Of a DNA stretch of 64,000 nucleotides, positions 1 through 8,793 are shown piece by piece (the stretch's first letter is position 1; each line of letters begins with the position of its first letter). The notes below the pieces were generated by a model. It saw nothing but the letters and a program-made list of their open reading frames with translations, was not told the DNA's origin and did no database searches. A program made the position numbers and the translations under genes. Origin of the DNA: Bradyrhizobium sp. CSA112 (GTDB lineage Bacteria; Pseudomonadota; Alphaproteobacteria; Rhizobiales; Xanthobacteraceae); contig NZ_JAACFS010000001.1 of assembly GCF_029051645.1 (NCBI RefSeq), positions 372,001 to 436,000 on the forward strand, read 5' to 3'.

Positions 1-527
1 ACGGCGTTCACTCGGATGCCGAGCGGTGCAAGCTCCAGCGCCCAGCAGCGGGTCAAGTGCTCCAATGCAGCCTTGCTGGCTGCGTAATGGGACAGTCCAG
101 CCGCCGGTTTGTGACCGAAAGTACTTGAGACATTGACGATCGCGCCCCGTGTTGCTCTCAGGTGAGGAAGAGCAGCAGCAGCGAGCAAACTTGGGCCGAT
201 GACGTTGACGGAGAAGATGTCCGTGATCCGATCGGCCGTCGTATCCGCCAGCGGAAGGATTGCACCTGCGCCGGCGTTGTTGACCAAAGCATCCACTCTG
301 CCCCAGAGATCGACTGCCTTGGTGATCGTGCGGCTGGCGTCCTCGGCGGAGGCGACATCCGCAACCAGGCCCGTGATGTTTGCATGCTCGGCAACTGTTT
401 CTTCGATGGGGCCGGGACGGCGGCCGGTTACTAGCACCTTGTCGCCTTGTCTGGCGAAGCGGAGCGCCGCGGCCCGACCGATGCCGGAACTGCCGCCCGT
501 GACTATAATGACCTTTTCACTGTGCAT
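1..527 (-). CDS. SDR family oxidoreductase, cut by window edge
   Basis: Short-chain dehydrogenase/reductase; about the first 175 residues are visible and the C-terminus lies beyond position 1. The start ATG at 527 follows AAGGAGATCG. Visible motifs are the NAD(P)-binding TGGSSGIG near residue 10, NNAG after the fourth strand, the catalytic serine in NVSST, and YAASK (YxxxK). It overlaps the stop of the preceding gene (517) by 11 bases, so it is the last visible gene of the minus-strand operon that begins at 10058. Family membership is clear; the substrate cannot be told from the sequence. Confidence 0.9.
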   Translation of the reverse strand, partial: MHSEKVIIVTGGSSGIGRAAALRFARQGDKVLVTGRRPGPIEETVAEHANITGLVADVASAEDASRTITKAVDLWGRVDALVNNAGAGAILPLADTTADRITDIFSVNVIGPSLLAAAALPHLRATRGAIVNVSSTFGHKPAAGLSHYAASKAALEHLTRCWALELAPLGIRVNA

Positions 528-1536
528 GTTCGATCTCCTTCTGTGGTGCGATGATTGCCGTCTTGTTGGGCGCGGCACCGTCGAGAAACAATCTCACCGC
601 GGTGCGGGCGCGCAAATCGATTTCGGAAAGCGTTGGTATCTCGCCGAGCTGAAGCACAGCTTCCAGGTGAACGTTTCCGTGGAGCATTCCAAGAAACTGG
701 CGGGCGCCGGCTTCGCAATCCGCGAGATCGATTTCGCCGGCCTGCTTCGCTTTCGCGAGAATTTTCGTAAGGACCGCGATGGCCGGCGTAGGGCCGTGTT
801 GCGCGTAGGCCTGTGTCGCATCGGGGTAGCGATCCGCTTCAAGGATGGCTGTGTAGCAAACCTCCAGCAACGACGGTGTCATCATCGTCTCGAGAAGATT
901 GCGTCCAATGATGACGAGCAACTCCCGTAGTGGCAGGGAAAGCTGGTCGGCGCTGACACTCAATGCGTTGGACGAGTGATGGCCGACGACTTTGGTGAAT
1001 TGGTCGACGAGAAGTTGCTGAACATTCTCGCGTCGTGTCGACTTTTCCCGGACCAATTGCCGGTAGAGACCGTGCGGCGTCCATGCCCAGCTCGATCGCC
1101 CCAGCAAGAACGCCGAGAGAACCGCGCAGTTGGACCAGCCGCGAATCTGGCTCGCTTTACCCGGGACCGCTTCGCGGACGCGAAGGATATCGCCCGTCGC
1201 ACCCCACCGGAGAAATCTGACTGCATCGGCCGGCGGCAAGATCGTCACCATCATGCGCGTCCACCACGGCTCCACGAGTAACCAACTCCCCGTGCCCGTG
1301 GGTCGCATGGCAAAGACGTGCTTATGCCTGTGGTGGACGAACCGATGCCACCACTGCCGTCGAAGGCCGGGTACGAAACAGACGATCCAGTCGGCTGGAT
1401 CGACGGTCACCAGGGATCCATTCTCGTCGATGTTGTTTGCCAGGTCTGGCGGGACATCGCCGACGACTTTCAGTCTTGAAGGGCTCTCTCTCGGGCCAGA
1501 CCGTCTTAACCGGGCAATATCATTAGCTGCGCTCAT
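517..1536 (-). CDS. Hybrid protein: unknown N-terminal domain plus TetR-type C-terminal (ligand/dimer) domain, no HTH
   Basis: A 339-residue protein. Residues about 47-160 form a tryptophan/histidine-rich unit (WWHRFVHHRHKHVFAM, then WLLVEPWW) that I cannot assign. Residues about 200-322 look like the C-terminal ligand-binding/dimerisation half of TetR/AcrR regulators (ILEADRYPD, then ARQFLGMLHGNVHLEAVL, ending RLFLDGAAP). The usual TetR N-terminal helix-turn-helix is absent, so direct DNA binding is not expected. I chose the ATG at 1536 because it forms an ATGA overlap with the stop of the MFS gene and has GAGGAG upstream; an ATG at 1563 is possible. It is translationally coupled to the efflux pump, which itself carries a TetR-like tail. 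Inference: a partner or modulator of that tail. Confidence 0.7.
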   Translation of the reverse strand: MSAANDIARLRRSGPRESPSRLKVVGDVPPDLANNIDENGSLVTVDPADWIVCFVPGLRRQWWHRFVHHRHKHVFAMRPTGTGSWLLVEPWWTRMMVTILPPADAVRFLRWGATGDILRVREAVPGKASQIRGWSNCAVLSAFLLGRSSWAWTPHGLYRQLVREKSTRRENVQQLLVDQFTKVVGHHSSNALSVSADQLSLPLRELLVIIGRNLLETMMTPSLLEVCYTAILEADRYPDATQAYAQHGPTPAIAVLTKILAKAKQAGEIDLADCEAGARQFLGMLHGNVHLEAVLQLGEIPTLSEIDLRARTAVRLFLDGAAPNKTAIIAPQKEIEHAQ

Positions 1537-3797
1537 CGCGTGATGCTCCTCGTGCTCGCGCATCCTTGAATGAACCTTTCGATGCTGGCTCTGACGCGGT
1601 CGGCGGCTACTCCCTCCGATCTCGTTGCTGGACTCAGCATGAGTGCCTGGTAGAGCGGTTCCCTTAGCAGTCCCATCAATTGCTCGGCGTATAGCTGAGC
1701 GTCCGATATCGACAGGATCCCCCTTTCATTTGCTGCCGCCAGAAACTCCCGCAGCCTGAGCGTGACAGTCGCTTGCCCCGCCTCGTGCACCCGCTTCTTG
1801 AGCGCAGGATTGCGTGCACCTTCGGTCATCACCATCCGAATGAACCCGACCAGGGTGGTTGAATATTCCTTCCAGGCAACGCGTCCGAACGCGATGAGGG
1901 TTTCGCGTGCATCGTCTACGGTGCCAGGGCTCGCTCTTCTCACCAATGGCTGCGATATGAGGGAGGCTTTGTGTTCGGCGATCGCGACGATGAGATCGTC
2001 GACGCTCTCGAACGCCGAAAGAATATCTTCTTTCGAGTATCCGCTTCGATCCAAGATACCGTTGAGACCAGCGGGCGCGCCGCTCGGATGAGCGAGAGCC
2101 TCGCTCATAGCCAGCACGATGTCGGCGCGAGCGTCTGGCTTCGGTGCAGCATTGTCTTGTCGAACGGGCTTCGTCGCGGGATGTCTCATGTACGGCTCCT
2201 CGGTCCGGGGTAACTGCGCCGCGCGCATCTTCGCGTGCAGGGCGAAGGCGACCTTGATGGTGACCAGCACGGGCGCGGCGATGACGAAAAGGAGGGCGAC
2301 CGCAGCGAACGCCGTATCGAAAGCGATCACGGTGGACTGACCGGTAACGGATCGGGCCAAGAGGCCCATCGCAGCCCGGCCGGACGCCACGCTGTCCATC
2401 CCTCGTGCCGCGAGCACGGCGCTCATCGTCGTCAGCCGCTCGCTGACCGCAGGGACGCCTGCGGTGACGCTGGCGCCAAGCACCGCAGCATTGGCGGTCA
2501 CATTGTGGTCGATCATGGTCTGGAGCCCGGCTACCCCCATGAGGCCGCCGATCTGGCGGCCCGCATTGAAGAGGCCGATGCCAGACGCACGATTGCGGTT
2601 GTTCAGCTCGCTGAAGGCGATGAGAGTGATCGACAGGAAGAGGAAGCCAAGTCCAAATCCGCGCAGCAGGATGGCTGCCATCATGTCGTCGGTGCCACTC
2701 TCGCTGGTCGAGCCGGACAGCATCCACATCGCGGCCATGATCATCAGGATTCCGAACGGCACCGTGGCGATCGGGGGAGCGCCTCTGACCTGCATGAGAA
2801 AGGCAGCAATGAGGAGCGCGCCAACGAAAAGCGCGCCGCTTGGCAACAGGAGCTGGCCTGCATCGGTAGGCGTGAACGCGAGAACGGACACGGCAAAGGA
2901 CGGGATCAGATACGCGCTGCCGAACAAGGCGGCACCGGCGACAAAACTGACGATGAATGCGAATGAAAAATCGCTCGACCGGAACAGGGTGAAATCCAGC
3001 AGGCCTTGGCTTTTGGCCATCACCTGTTGGCCGAGAAGTGCCAGCAGGGCTGCTGCGCCGATCACGGTTAGCCACACGATGCGAGGCTCCTCGAACCAGC
3101 GCCATCGGCTGCCCTGATTGAGCACATAAGTGAAGCAGAAAAATGCAAGTGACATCAACAAGAAGCCGATCCAGTCGAACGGAAGGCGCGCAGTTGTAAC
3201 GGGCCGCGGGCCGTCCGCGATCAGCAGAAGTCCGATGGCGGCGAGGGCTACCGGAACAACGCTGAAGAAAATCCATGCCCACGAATGGCTGTCGATCAAC
3301 CACCCCTGCAGTGCCGGGGCGATGGTCCCGGGAGCCACGACAGACCCCATCGCAAACAGTGCCTGCAGGATCGGCTGGCAGGATCGCGGATAGGCAAGAA
3401 AAATGATCGACTGCCCGGCGACAAGCAAGGTGCCGCCGGAGAAGCCTTGCACGATGCGGAGTGCGATCAGCAGGTCCAGCCGATCTGTGATGGCGGCGAT
3501 GCCGCAGGCCGTTGCCATGACTACTGTCGAGCCGATGATCAGGCTGCGCGGATTGATACAGGTCATGAGCCAGGAGGCGGCCATGAACCCGATAAGCTTC
3601 GTAGCGGTGTATCCGACGTCGAGCCAGGCGAACTCATCGGGAGTTGCATGGGTGTCGCCGATGATATCGTTGCGTCCGAGCGACAGGACGGTGCTTGCGA
3701 CTGCCTCCGTCAGAGTGGCGAGCACGATGCCTGCGACAAGAATGCTTCCTGCCGCGCGCCTGTCGTAGCCTGGCGTGGCGTCGGCGATCACGGTCAT
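1533..3797 (-). CDS. MFS drug efflux pump (DHA2/EmrB type) fused in frame to a TetR-like regulator domain
   Basis: A 754-residue protein. Residues about 15-520 are a 14-helix-type DHA2 major facilitator with hydrophobic segments throughout and the typical AGRQIGGLMG segment. Residues about 537-754 are soluble and resemble a whole TetR regulator: a divergent helix-turn-helix region (GILDRSGYSKEDILSAF), then an all-helical C-terminal domain (MVMTEGARNPALKKRVHEAG, LMGLLREPLYQAL). EmrB pumps are normally about 500 residues, so the tail is an addition. It starts by ATGA overlap with the HlyD gene at 3797, and the pair should form an EmrAB-like inner-membrane pump with periplasmic adaptor. An internal ATG at 2189 with GAGGAG six bases upstream could yield the regulator as a separate 217-residue protein. 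A frameshift or stop-loss origin cannot be excluded. Confidence 0.85.
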   Translation of the reverse strand: MTVIADATPGYDRRAAGSILVAGIVLATLTEAVASTVLSLGRNDIIGDTHATPDEFAWLDVGYTATKLIGFMAASWLMTCINPRSLIIGSTVVMATACGIAAITDRLDLLIALRIVQGFSGGTLLVAGQSIIFLAYPRSCQPILQALFAMGSVVAPGTIAPALQGWLIDSHSWAWIFFSVVPVALAAIGLLLIADGPRPVTTARLPFDWIGFLLMSLAFFCFTYVLNQGSRWRWFEEPRIVWLTVIGAAALLALLGQQVMAKSQGLLDFTLFRSSDFSFAFIVSFVAGAALFGSAYLIPSFAVSVLAFTPTDAGQLLLPSGALFVGALLIAAFLMQVRGAPPIATVPFGILMIMAAMWMLSGSTSESGTDDMMAAILLRGFGLGFLFLSITLIAFSELNNRNRASGIGLFNAGRQIGGLMGVAGLQTMIDHNVTANAAVLGASVTAGVPAVSERLTTMSAVLAARGMDSVASGRAAMGLLARSVTGQSTVIAFDTAFAAVALLFVIAAPVLVTIKVAFALHAKMRAAQLPRTEEPYMRHPATKPVRQDNAAPKPDARADIVLAMSEALAHPSGAPAGLNGILDRSGYSKEDILSAFESVDDLIVAIAEHKASLISQPLVRRASPGTVDDARETLIAFGRVAWKEYSTTLVGFIRMVMTEGARNPALKKRVHEAGQATVTLRLREFLAAANERGILSISDAQLYAEQLMGLLREPLYQALMLSPATRSEGVAADRVRASIERFIQGCASTRSITR
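2187..2201 (-). promoter_or_regulatory. Internal ribosome binding site and start codon inside the MFS-TetR gene
   Basis: GAGGAG (2201-2196), six-base spacer CCGTAC, then ATG (2189-2187), in frame with the long gene and exactly at the junction between the transporter and the TetR-like part. The product from here would be 217 residues, a usual TetR length. Spacing and strength are as good as those of the operon's true starts, so dual translation is plausible. Confidence 0.5.
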
Positions 3798-4825
3798 CTG
3801 CCAATTCCTCGATCGATCTCGACACGTGCGGATAGGCCAGGCACGACGCGGCCGGGCAATGGATTCCTGGCGAACCGGATCTTCACAGGCACGCGTTGAA
3901 CGACACGAATGAAGTTCCCGGTCGCATTGTCGGTGGGGAGCAGGGTGAACGCAGACCCGCTGCCGGGCGCAAAGCTGTCCACCACGCCTTCAATCGTTTG
4001 GTCCGGGTAGCCGTCCACGGTGATGCGAGCGCGCTGACCAGTCCGGATATGTTCGATCTGGCTTTCCTTGAAGTTCGCAACGACCCACACGTCCTTGACC
4101 GGAACGATGTCGAGCAAGGAGGTGCCTGGTGCAACAAGCCGGCCGACGCGGACCTGGCGATTGCCGATGACGCCATCGATCGGTGCATGCACGACGGTGT
4201 GGTCGAGATCGATCTGGGCTAGATCGCGCGCGGCCTGTGCCTGCGCCACGGCCGCCACGGCAGCTTCGCGCTGACTGGCAAGGACTTTGATGCGTTGCCG
4301 CTGGGCCTCTACCGTCGCCGATGCCGCCGACACGCCGGCCTCGGTTCTCGACAGCGCCGCATCGCTTTCGTCGACCTGGGCCTGGCTGACGGCATTGGTG
4401 CGGATCAGCTCGCGGCGACGATCGGAGGCCTTGCGAGCCAGATTCATCTCGGCCACGCTCGCAAGTCTTTGAGCTTCGGCCTGCCTTATCAGGGCGTGCT
4501 GGAGTTGGGTCTCGGCATCGACATTGGCGAGGCGGGCTCGTGCGGCTTCGACATTGGCTTCTGCTTGCGCAAGCCGCGCGCGGTAGTCCCGGTCGTCGAT
4601 CCGGAACAGGACGTCACCCGCGCGAACGGACTGGTTGTCCTGAACCTCCACGGCCGTGACGTAGCCCGCAACCTTTGGCGCGAGCGACGTCATGTCGCCG
4701 CGAATGTAGGCGTTGTCGGTAAACGTCTCGTTTGAACGGGCATAGACCCATCCGCCGGCCACGACCACGACGGCGCCGAGGCACAGCACCAAGCCGACCA
4801 TCTTTTTCTTGTTGAGATGCGCCAC
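3794..4825 (-). CDS. HlyD/EmrA-type membrane fusion protein
   Basis: Periplasmic adaptor of a multidrug efflux system, 343 residues. There is a short cytoplasmic N-terminus, one membrane anchor near residues 10-30 (VGLVLCLGAVVVVAGGW), an N-terminal lipoyl half (APKVAGYVTAVEVQDNQSVR), a long coiled-coil hairpin of heptad-rich sequence (residues about 85-190), then the second lipoyl half (VVHAPIDGVIGNRQVRVG) and a beta-barrel domain (VWVVANFKESQIEHIRTGQ). The GTG at 4825 is chosen as start because AAGGAGG lies five bases upstream; the longer ATG at 4867 has no good site. It overlaps the MFS gene by ATGA. Substrate unknown. Confidence 0.92.
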   Translation of the reverse strand: MAHLNKKKMVGLVLCLGAVVVVAGGWVYARSNETFTDNAYIRGDMTSLAPKVAGYVTAVEVQDNQSVRAGDVLFRIDDRDYRARLAQAEANVEAARARLANVDAETQLQHALIRQAEAQRLASVAEMNLARKASDRRRELIRTNAVSQAQVDESDAALSRTEAGVSAASATVEAQRQRIKVLASQREAAVAAVAQAQAARDLAQIDLDHTVVHAPIDGVIGNRQVRVGRLVAPGTSLLDIVPVKDVWVVANFKESQIEHIRTGQRARITVDGYPDQTIEGVVDSFAPGSGSAFTLLPTDNATGNFIRVVQRVPVKIRFARNPLPGRVVPGLSARVEIDRGIGR

Positions 4826-4873
4826 GACGCCCTCCTTGCAATGGTTATTATCGCTCGCACCATTCACTCGCGG

Positions 4874-5656
4874 TTACCGCGCGGTCCAGCCGCCATCGAC
4901 GGAGATTGCGGTGCCCGTGATCTGGTCTGCAGCAGCGGAGCAAAGGAACGCGACAGTGCCGCCAAGCTGCTCGGGAGAGGCAAAATCCAGAGACGGTTGT
5001 TTCTCGGACAAAAGCTCCTCGACGGCTTGCTTTTGACTGATGCCGCGTTGCGCAGCGATGTCGCTGATCTGCTTTTCGACCAGCGGCGTTCGCACCCAGC
5101 CAGGACAGACCGCGTTGCAGGTCACGCCGCTTCCGGCTGTCTCGAGGCCGACCACCTTGGTGAGGCCGACCAGCCCGTGCTTGGCTGCGACGTAGGCTGC
5201 CTTGTGCGTTGAAGCGACGAGACCGTGCGCGGAGGCGATGTTGACGATGCGTCCCCAGCGCTGCCTCTTCATCTGGGGTATCGCCGCTGCTATGCCGTGG
5301 AACGCTGCCGACAGGTTGATCTCCAGGATGGCGTTCCATTTGGCGGGCGGGAATTCGTCGACCGGCGCGGTGAACTGGATGCCGGCATTGTTCACCAGAA
5401 TGTCGAGACGCCCGAACTTCTCGACGGTCGCGGCGATCAATCCGCGCACGGCTTCTCCCTTTGACATATCGGCGCCGTCGTAGACGACGCGCACGCCGTG
5501 CTCGCGCTCGATCCCGCTGCGGATCGCCTCGATCTCACCGGCATCGCCGAAGCCGTTCAACACCAGGTCGGCGCCGAGCTTGGCGAGCTCCTTGGCGATC
5601 CCGAGCCCAATGCCGCTGGTCGACCCGGTGACGATGGCTACCTTGCCTTTCAACAT
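4874..5656 (-). CDS. bdhA: 3-hydroxybutyrate dehydrogenase
   Basis: Oxidises D-3-hydroxybutyrate to acetoacetate with NAD, in the cytoplasm, during breakdown of polyhydroxybutyrate. The 260-residue length and motifs fit the family: VTGSTSGIGLGIA, NNAGIQ, catalytic serine in NIASAHG, YVAAK, and the family-typical CPGWVRTPLVEKQI with a C-terminal ISVDGGWTAR. Start ATG at 5656 has AAAGGAA six bases upstream; the upstream ATG at 5692 adds twelve unsupported residues. It lies between the patatin gene and the efflux adaptor on the same strand, and acetoacetate decarboxylase two genes upstream would consume its product. Confidence 0.93.
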   Translation of the reverse strand: MLKGKVAIVTGSTSGIGLGIAKELAKLGADLVLNGFGDAGEIEAIRSGIEREHGVRVVYDGADMSKGEAVRGLIAATVEKFGRLDILVNNAGIQFTAPVDEFPPAKWNAILEINLSAAFHGIAAAIPQMKRQRWGRIVNIASAHGLVASTHKAAYVAAKHGLVGLTKVVGLETAGSGVTCNAVCPGWVRTPLVEKQISDIAAQRGISQKQAVEELLSEKQPSLDFASPEQLGGTVAFLCSAAADQITGTAISVDGGWTAR

Positions 5657-5695
5657 GGGAATTCCTTTCGATGTTTGAGATGAATTAGCCAAAGC

Positions 5696-6871
5696 TCAAT
5701 CGCGGCGATGGACGTCGTGGGTCACCATGCCGAGCTCCGGCGCCGGCGGGTCGAGGCGCCGCGGGTCGGCCAGCGTGCGGCGGATGTCGTCGAGCCCGCT
5801 CTGCCAATGTGCACGCATCGCGCTCAGCCCGAACTCGTAATCCCTCGAATGGCCCTCGTGGATCTTGGTCTGATAAATCAGGTGGATGATGTTGTAGGAG
5901 CGATGGCGCGCCATATCGGCGATGGCGCGGATTTCCGGCTTAGCCTTGGCGCTTTCCGGCAGTTCCTCCATCGTCCGCTGCAGCGCCTGACGCATTTTCT
6001 GCATCCGCGTCATGTGATCCGTAATGGCGCGCGTCCGGCTCGAATACTGGATGTCCTTCTGCCGGCTCGACACTTCCATCATGTCATAGGGTACGCGGCC
6101 CCTGGCGGACCAGAGATCGATCTGGAATGTCAGGGTGTCGCGCGGCTCGCCGGACAGCACGCGGGAAAGAGGCGTGTTCGAAACCATGCCGCCATCCCAA
6201 TAGTGCTCGCCTTCGATTTCGACGGCGGGGAATCCCGGCGGCAGCGCGCCGGAAGCCATAAAATGCTTCGGTCCGAGCCGGCGTTCGGCAGTGTCGAAAT
6301 AGGTCAGGTTGCCGGTGCGCACGTTGACCGCGCCGACGCTGACGCGCACCTCGCCCGAGTTCAGCCGATCGAAGTCGACGAGCCGCTCCAGCGTCCGCTG
6401 CAACGGTGCCGTATCGTAGAAGCTGGTCGCGGCATCGCCCGAGAACGGCGACCAAAGCGGCGACGGGAAGCGCGGCTTGAAGAAGCCGGGCTGGCCCTGC
6501 ACCAGGGCCCTCGCCGCCGCCATCGCGTTGCGTACCGAGTTGATGTCGAACGCAAAGGGCAGGGCATTGGCCAGCCCTTCGCCGGCCGGCCATTCTATCG
6601 AAAAGGCACAGATGGTCTCCCAGAACTCGCGCAGCCGTTGCACGCGTTCGGCTTCGGGCGAGCCCGCGATGATGGCGGCGTTGAGCGCGCCGATCGAAAT
6701 GCCGGCCAGCCAGTTCGGCCGGATGCCGGCCTCGTGCAGGCCCTCATAGACGCCGGCCTGGTAAGCTCCAAGCGCCCCGCCGCCCTGCAGCACCAAAGCG
6801 ACGACATCGTAGGGCAGCGGCTTGGTTTGCTGCACCACAGGACCGGTTTGCTCGCGTATCACGTTCAACAT
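5696..6871 (-). CDS. Patatin-like phospholipase/esterase
   Basis: Predicted lipid or ester hydrolase with a Ser-Asp dyad, 391 residues. Seen: the oxyanion glycine motif GGGALGAYQAGV near residue 30, nucleophile elbow GISIG (GxSxG) and the catalytic aspartate in DGG (HYWDGGMVSNTPL). After the patatin fold comes a C-terminal extension rich in Arg and helical segments (DHMTRMQKMRQALQRTM), as in the proteobacterial subgroup found beside polyhydroxybutyrate genes. Start ATG at 6871 has AAGGAG eight bases upstream; the ATG at 6889 overlaps that site. Neighbouring bdhA and adc suggest a role in polyester or storage-lipid turnover, but the substrate is not shown. Confidence 0.9.
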   Translation of the reverse strand: MLNVIREQTGPVVQQTKPLPYDVVALVLQGGGALGAYQAGVYEGLHEAGIRPNWLAGISIGALNAAIIAGSPEAERVQRLREFWETICAFSIEWPAGEGLANALPFAFDINSVRNAMAAARALVQGQPGFFKPRFPSPLWSPFSGDAATSFYDTAPLQRTLERLVDFDRLNSGEVRVSVGAVNVRTGNLTYFDTAERRLGPKHFMASGALPPGFPAVEIEGEHYWDGGMVSNTPLSRVLSGEPRDTLTFQIDLWSARGRVPYDMMEVSSRQKDIQYSSRTRAITDHMTRMQKMRQALQRTMEELPESAKAKPEIRAIADMARHRSYNIIHLIYQTKIHEGHSRDYEFGLSAMRAHWQSGLDDIRRTLADPRRLDPPAPELGMVTHDVHRRD

Positions 6872-6903
6872 TGCCAATACTCCTTGCATTGCGATTGATC
6901 CGA

Positions 6904-7704
6904 TCAGCCGGCATTCGCTTCGATCAAGATTCCGGACTCGGTCTCGCGGCGCCGCGCGGCCTTGCCCGAGGAGAGGTAGTCATGGATCACCGTGCCAAGC
7001 CCGAGCGTGAGGTCAGCTACGATGTGCTTGGCCGACAAGACTTGAAGGACCGGCAGCTCGGCGACGGGCGCCAAGGCATGCGAGTAAAGGTCGAGCGCAG
7101 CCGGCCCCGTCCAGGCGCCCTTCACGGTGATATCCTCGCAATGGAAGCGCACCAGCTCGCAGATGCGGGCGGTGCCGTCGACATGCGGGATGATCTTGAG
7201 CAGGAAATTGGGGCCGGCGAGCTTTTTGGCTTCGACTGACGTGTCGAGGGCGCGGTGCTTGTAGCCCATGGTGCCGGTGGCGATGCGGACCGAGCCGTAG
7301 TTCAGGGTGCCGACCAGCGTGTCGATCTCGACGGCCAATTTTGGCTGCGCCAGCTTCTTGGGAAAGCCCCACAGCTCGCGTCCGCCGGCGATCGGCGGAT
7401 GATCATTGAGGAACATCTGGTGGACGAAGCTGCCGGCCTGGCCCTGGTAGCTTACCGGAATGACCTGGCCGCTTTCGGTGTAGTCGCCGAAGCCGGTGGA
7501 GTCGGGCATGCGGATGAATTCGTAGTTCACCACCGGCTCGGTGATCGCCAGCGGCTCCGGCACGATGCGGCGCAACGCTTCGAGATCGGTCCGGTACTGG
7601 ATGATGAAGTATTCGCGGTTGACGAACCGGTAGGGGCCGGCGGGAAAGGCCGGGTTCGTCAGCGGCATGGCGAACGCGCTCGCGCGCACGGTCTCGTGTT
7701 TCAT
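6904..7704 (-). CDS. adc: Acetoacetate decarboxylase
   Basis: Decarboxylates acetoacetate to acetone and CO2 through a lysine Schiff base. The 266-residue protein carries the family core: [10 protein letters not shown], which holds the catalytic lysine pair, the active-site acidic residues in YEFIRMPDS, and [11 protein letters not shown]. With 3-hydroxybutyrate dehydrogenase and the patatin-like hydrolase immediately downstream it makes a short route from hydroxybutyrate to acetone. An inverted repeat (7737-7769) lies in its leader, 33 bases upstream of the start. Confidence 0.95.
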   Translation of the reverse strand: MKHETVRASAFAMPLTNPAFPAGPYRFVNREYFIIQYRTDLEALRRIVPEPLAITEPVVNYEFIRMPDSTGFGDYTESGQVIPVSYQGQAGSFVHQMFLNDHPPIAGGRELWGFPKKLAQPKLAVEIDTLVGTLNYGSVRIATGTMGYKHRALDTSVEAKKLAGPNFLLKIIPHVDGTARICELVRFHCEDITVKGAWTGPAALDLYSHALAPVAELPVLQVLSAKHIVADLTLGLGTVIHDYLSSGKAARRRETESGILIEANAG

Positions 7705-7736
7705 CGAGGTCGAGCTCCAAGAGGATTTTGGGTGAG

Positions 7737-7769
7737 CGGGCCGCGCTCCCGCGCTGGAAACGCGGCCCG
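7737..7769 (-). repeat. Intercistronic GC-rich hairpin, copy A
   Basis: CGGGCCGCG and CGCGGCCCG form nine-base perfect arms around a 15-base loop. It lies between the MBL-fold gene and adc. A near copy with the same arms and flanks (TGAGCGGGCCGCG) occurs at 8794-8825. No T-run follows, so it is not a classical intrinsic terminator; mRNA stabilisation or partial termination is more likely. Confidence 0.7.
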
Positions 7770-7815
7770 TATCGAATGAAGCGCTTACGAGGCGCCTCTC
7801 GTTCGGACCGTGCGG

Positions 7816-8745
7816 TCAGTAGTCCCAGAAGACCGGCACCCAACGAAAGGCGTCGCCGTCGACTGCCACATGGCCGACGGACGGGAACGGCAGGTGAGTA
7901 GCCACCAGCAGCCCACCGGTCTCAGCCAGCTCCCGCAAAAGACTGATACGAACGCGTGCCGACTCCTCGGGGTCGTGTTCGAAGCCGTTGTACCACTCGG
8001 GGTGCTCGAACCCGACCGCGAACACGAGGTCTCCGGCGAACGTCAGCCGGTCGCCGCCGGACGCCACGCGGACCACGCTGTGCCCGGGGGTGTGGCCGCC
8101 GGTGCGAGTGACGACCACTCCCGGCGCCACCTCGTACTCCTCCTCGAACGGCCGCAGCTGGCTGCGGTACTCTTTCACGAACCGCTTGGCGGTCGATCGA
8201 AGCGCGTCCGGGAACCCCGGCGGCATGGAGACGTGGGAGAAATCGGGCGCCTCCCAGAACTTGACCTCGGCGGCCGCCACGTGGATCCGCAGATCCGGAC
8301 GTAGCCGTTCCTTGACCCCGTCGACGAGCAGCCCGCCAATGTGGTCCATGTGCATGTGGGTCAGCACCACGTCGGTCACGGACGCAAGATCGATGCCGGC
8401 GGCCTCCAGTCGCTTGATCAATTGCCCGGCCCGCGGCAAGTGCAAGTCCGGGTCGAGCCCAAGCCCAGCATCGACGAGTATGGTCCGGTCGCCGCTACGC
8501 ACCACGACCACGTTCAGCGCCCAATCGTAAGCGTCCGGCGGCAGGAACATGTCTTTCAGCCAGGTCGCCCGGACGGCCGGGTCGATGTTGTGTGCCAACA
8601 TTGCGGTTGGGAGCGGCAGCACGCCATCGCTGACCACCAGCACGTCAATGTCGCCGACCTGCACCGCGTAGCGCGACGGAACCAATTCGTTGGACCCCGG
8701 TCCACCGGGATGTGAGGTGTTGGCTAGGCTCGTGTCTACGTCCAT
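7816..8745 (-). CDS. MBL-fold metallo-hydrolase
   Basis: Two-zinc hydrolase of the metallo-beta-lactamase fold, 309 residues. The metal ligands are visible in order: THMHMDHIGG (HxHxDH), TGGHTPGHS, GDLVF, and the last histidine in ATHLPFP. This resembles the lactonase/AhlD-like group rather than true beta-lactamases. Start ATG at 8745 has AGGAG six bases upstream; the ATG at 8769 lacks such a site. No export signal is evident. It sits between the NADH dehydrogenase-like gene and adc, with hairpins on both sides. Substrate unknown; a lactone or ester is possible. Confidence 0.9.
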   Translation of the reverse strand: MDVDTSLANTSHPGGPGSNELVPSRYAVQVGDIDVLVVSDGVLPLPTAMLAHNIDPAVRATWLKDMFLPPDAYDWALNVVVVRSGDRTILVDAGLGLDPDLHLPRAGQLIKRLEAAGIDLASVTDVVLTHMHMDHIGGLLVDGVKERLRPDLRIHVAAAEVKFWEAPDFSHVSMPPGFPDALRSTAKRFVKEYRSQLRPFEEEYEVAPGVVVTRTGGHTPGHSVVRVASGGDRLTFAGDLVFAVGFEHPEWYNGFEHDPEESARVRISLLRELAETGGLLVATHLPFPSVGHVAVDGDAFRWVPVFWDY

Positions 8746-8793
8746 GTTCGTCTCCTGTTTCATGTTCAAAGCTACTGGCTGGTCTCGGTTGAG

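Noticed and set aside
2235..2966. 243-codon plus-strand frame opposite the MFS gene
   Set aside because: Charged, repetitive translation typical of antisense to a membrane protein gene.
5708..6898. 396-codon plus-strand frame opposite the patatin gene
   Set aside because: Composition artefact; the minus strand carries GxSxG, DGG and a good ribosome site.
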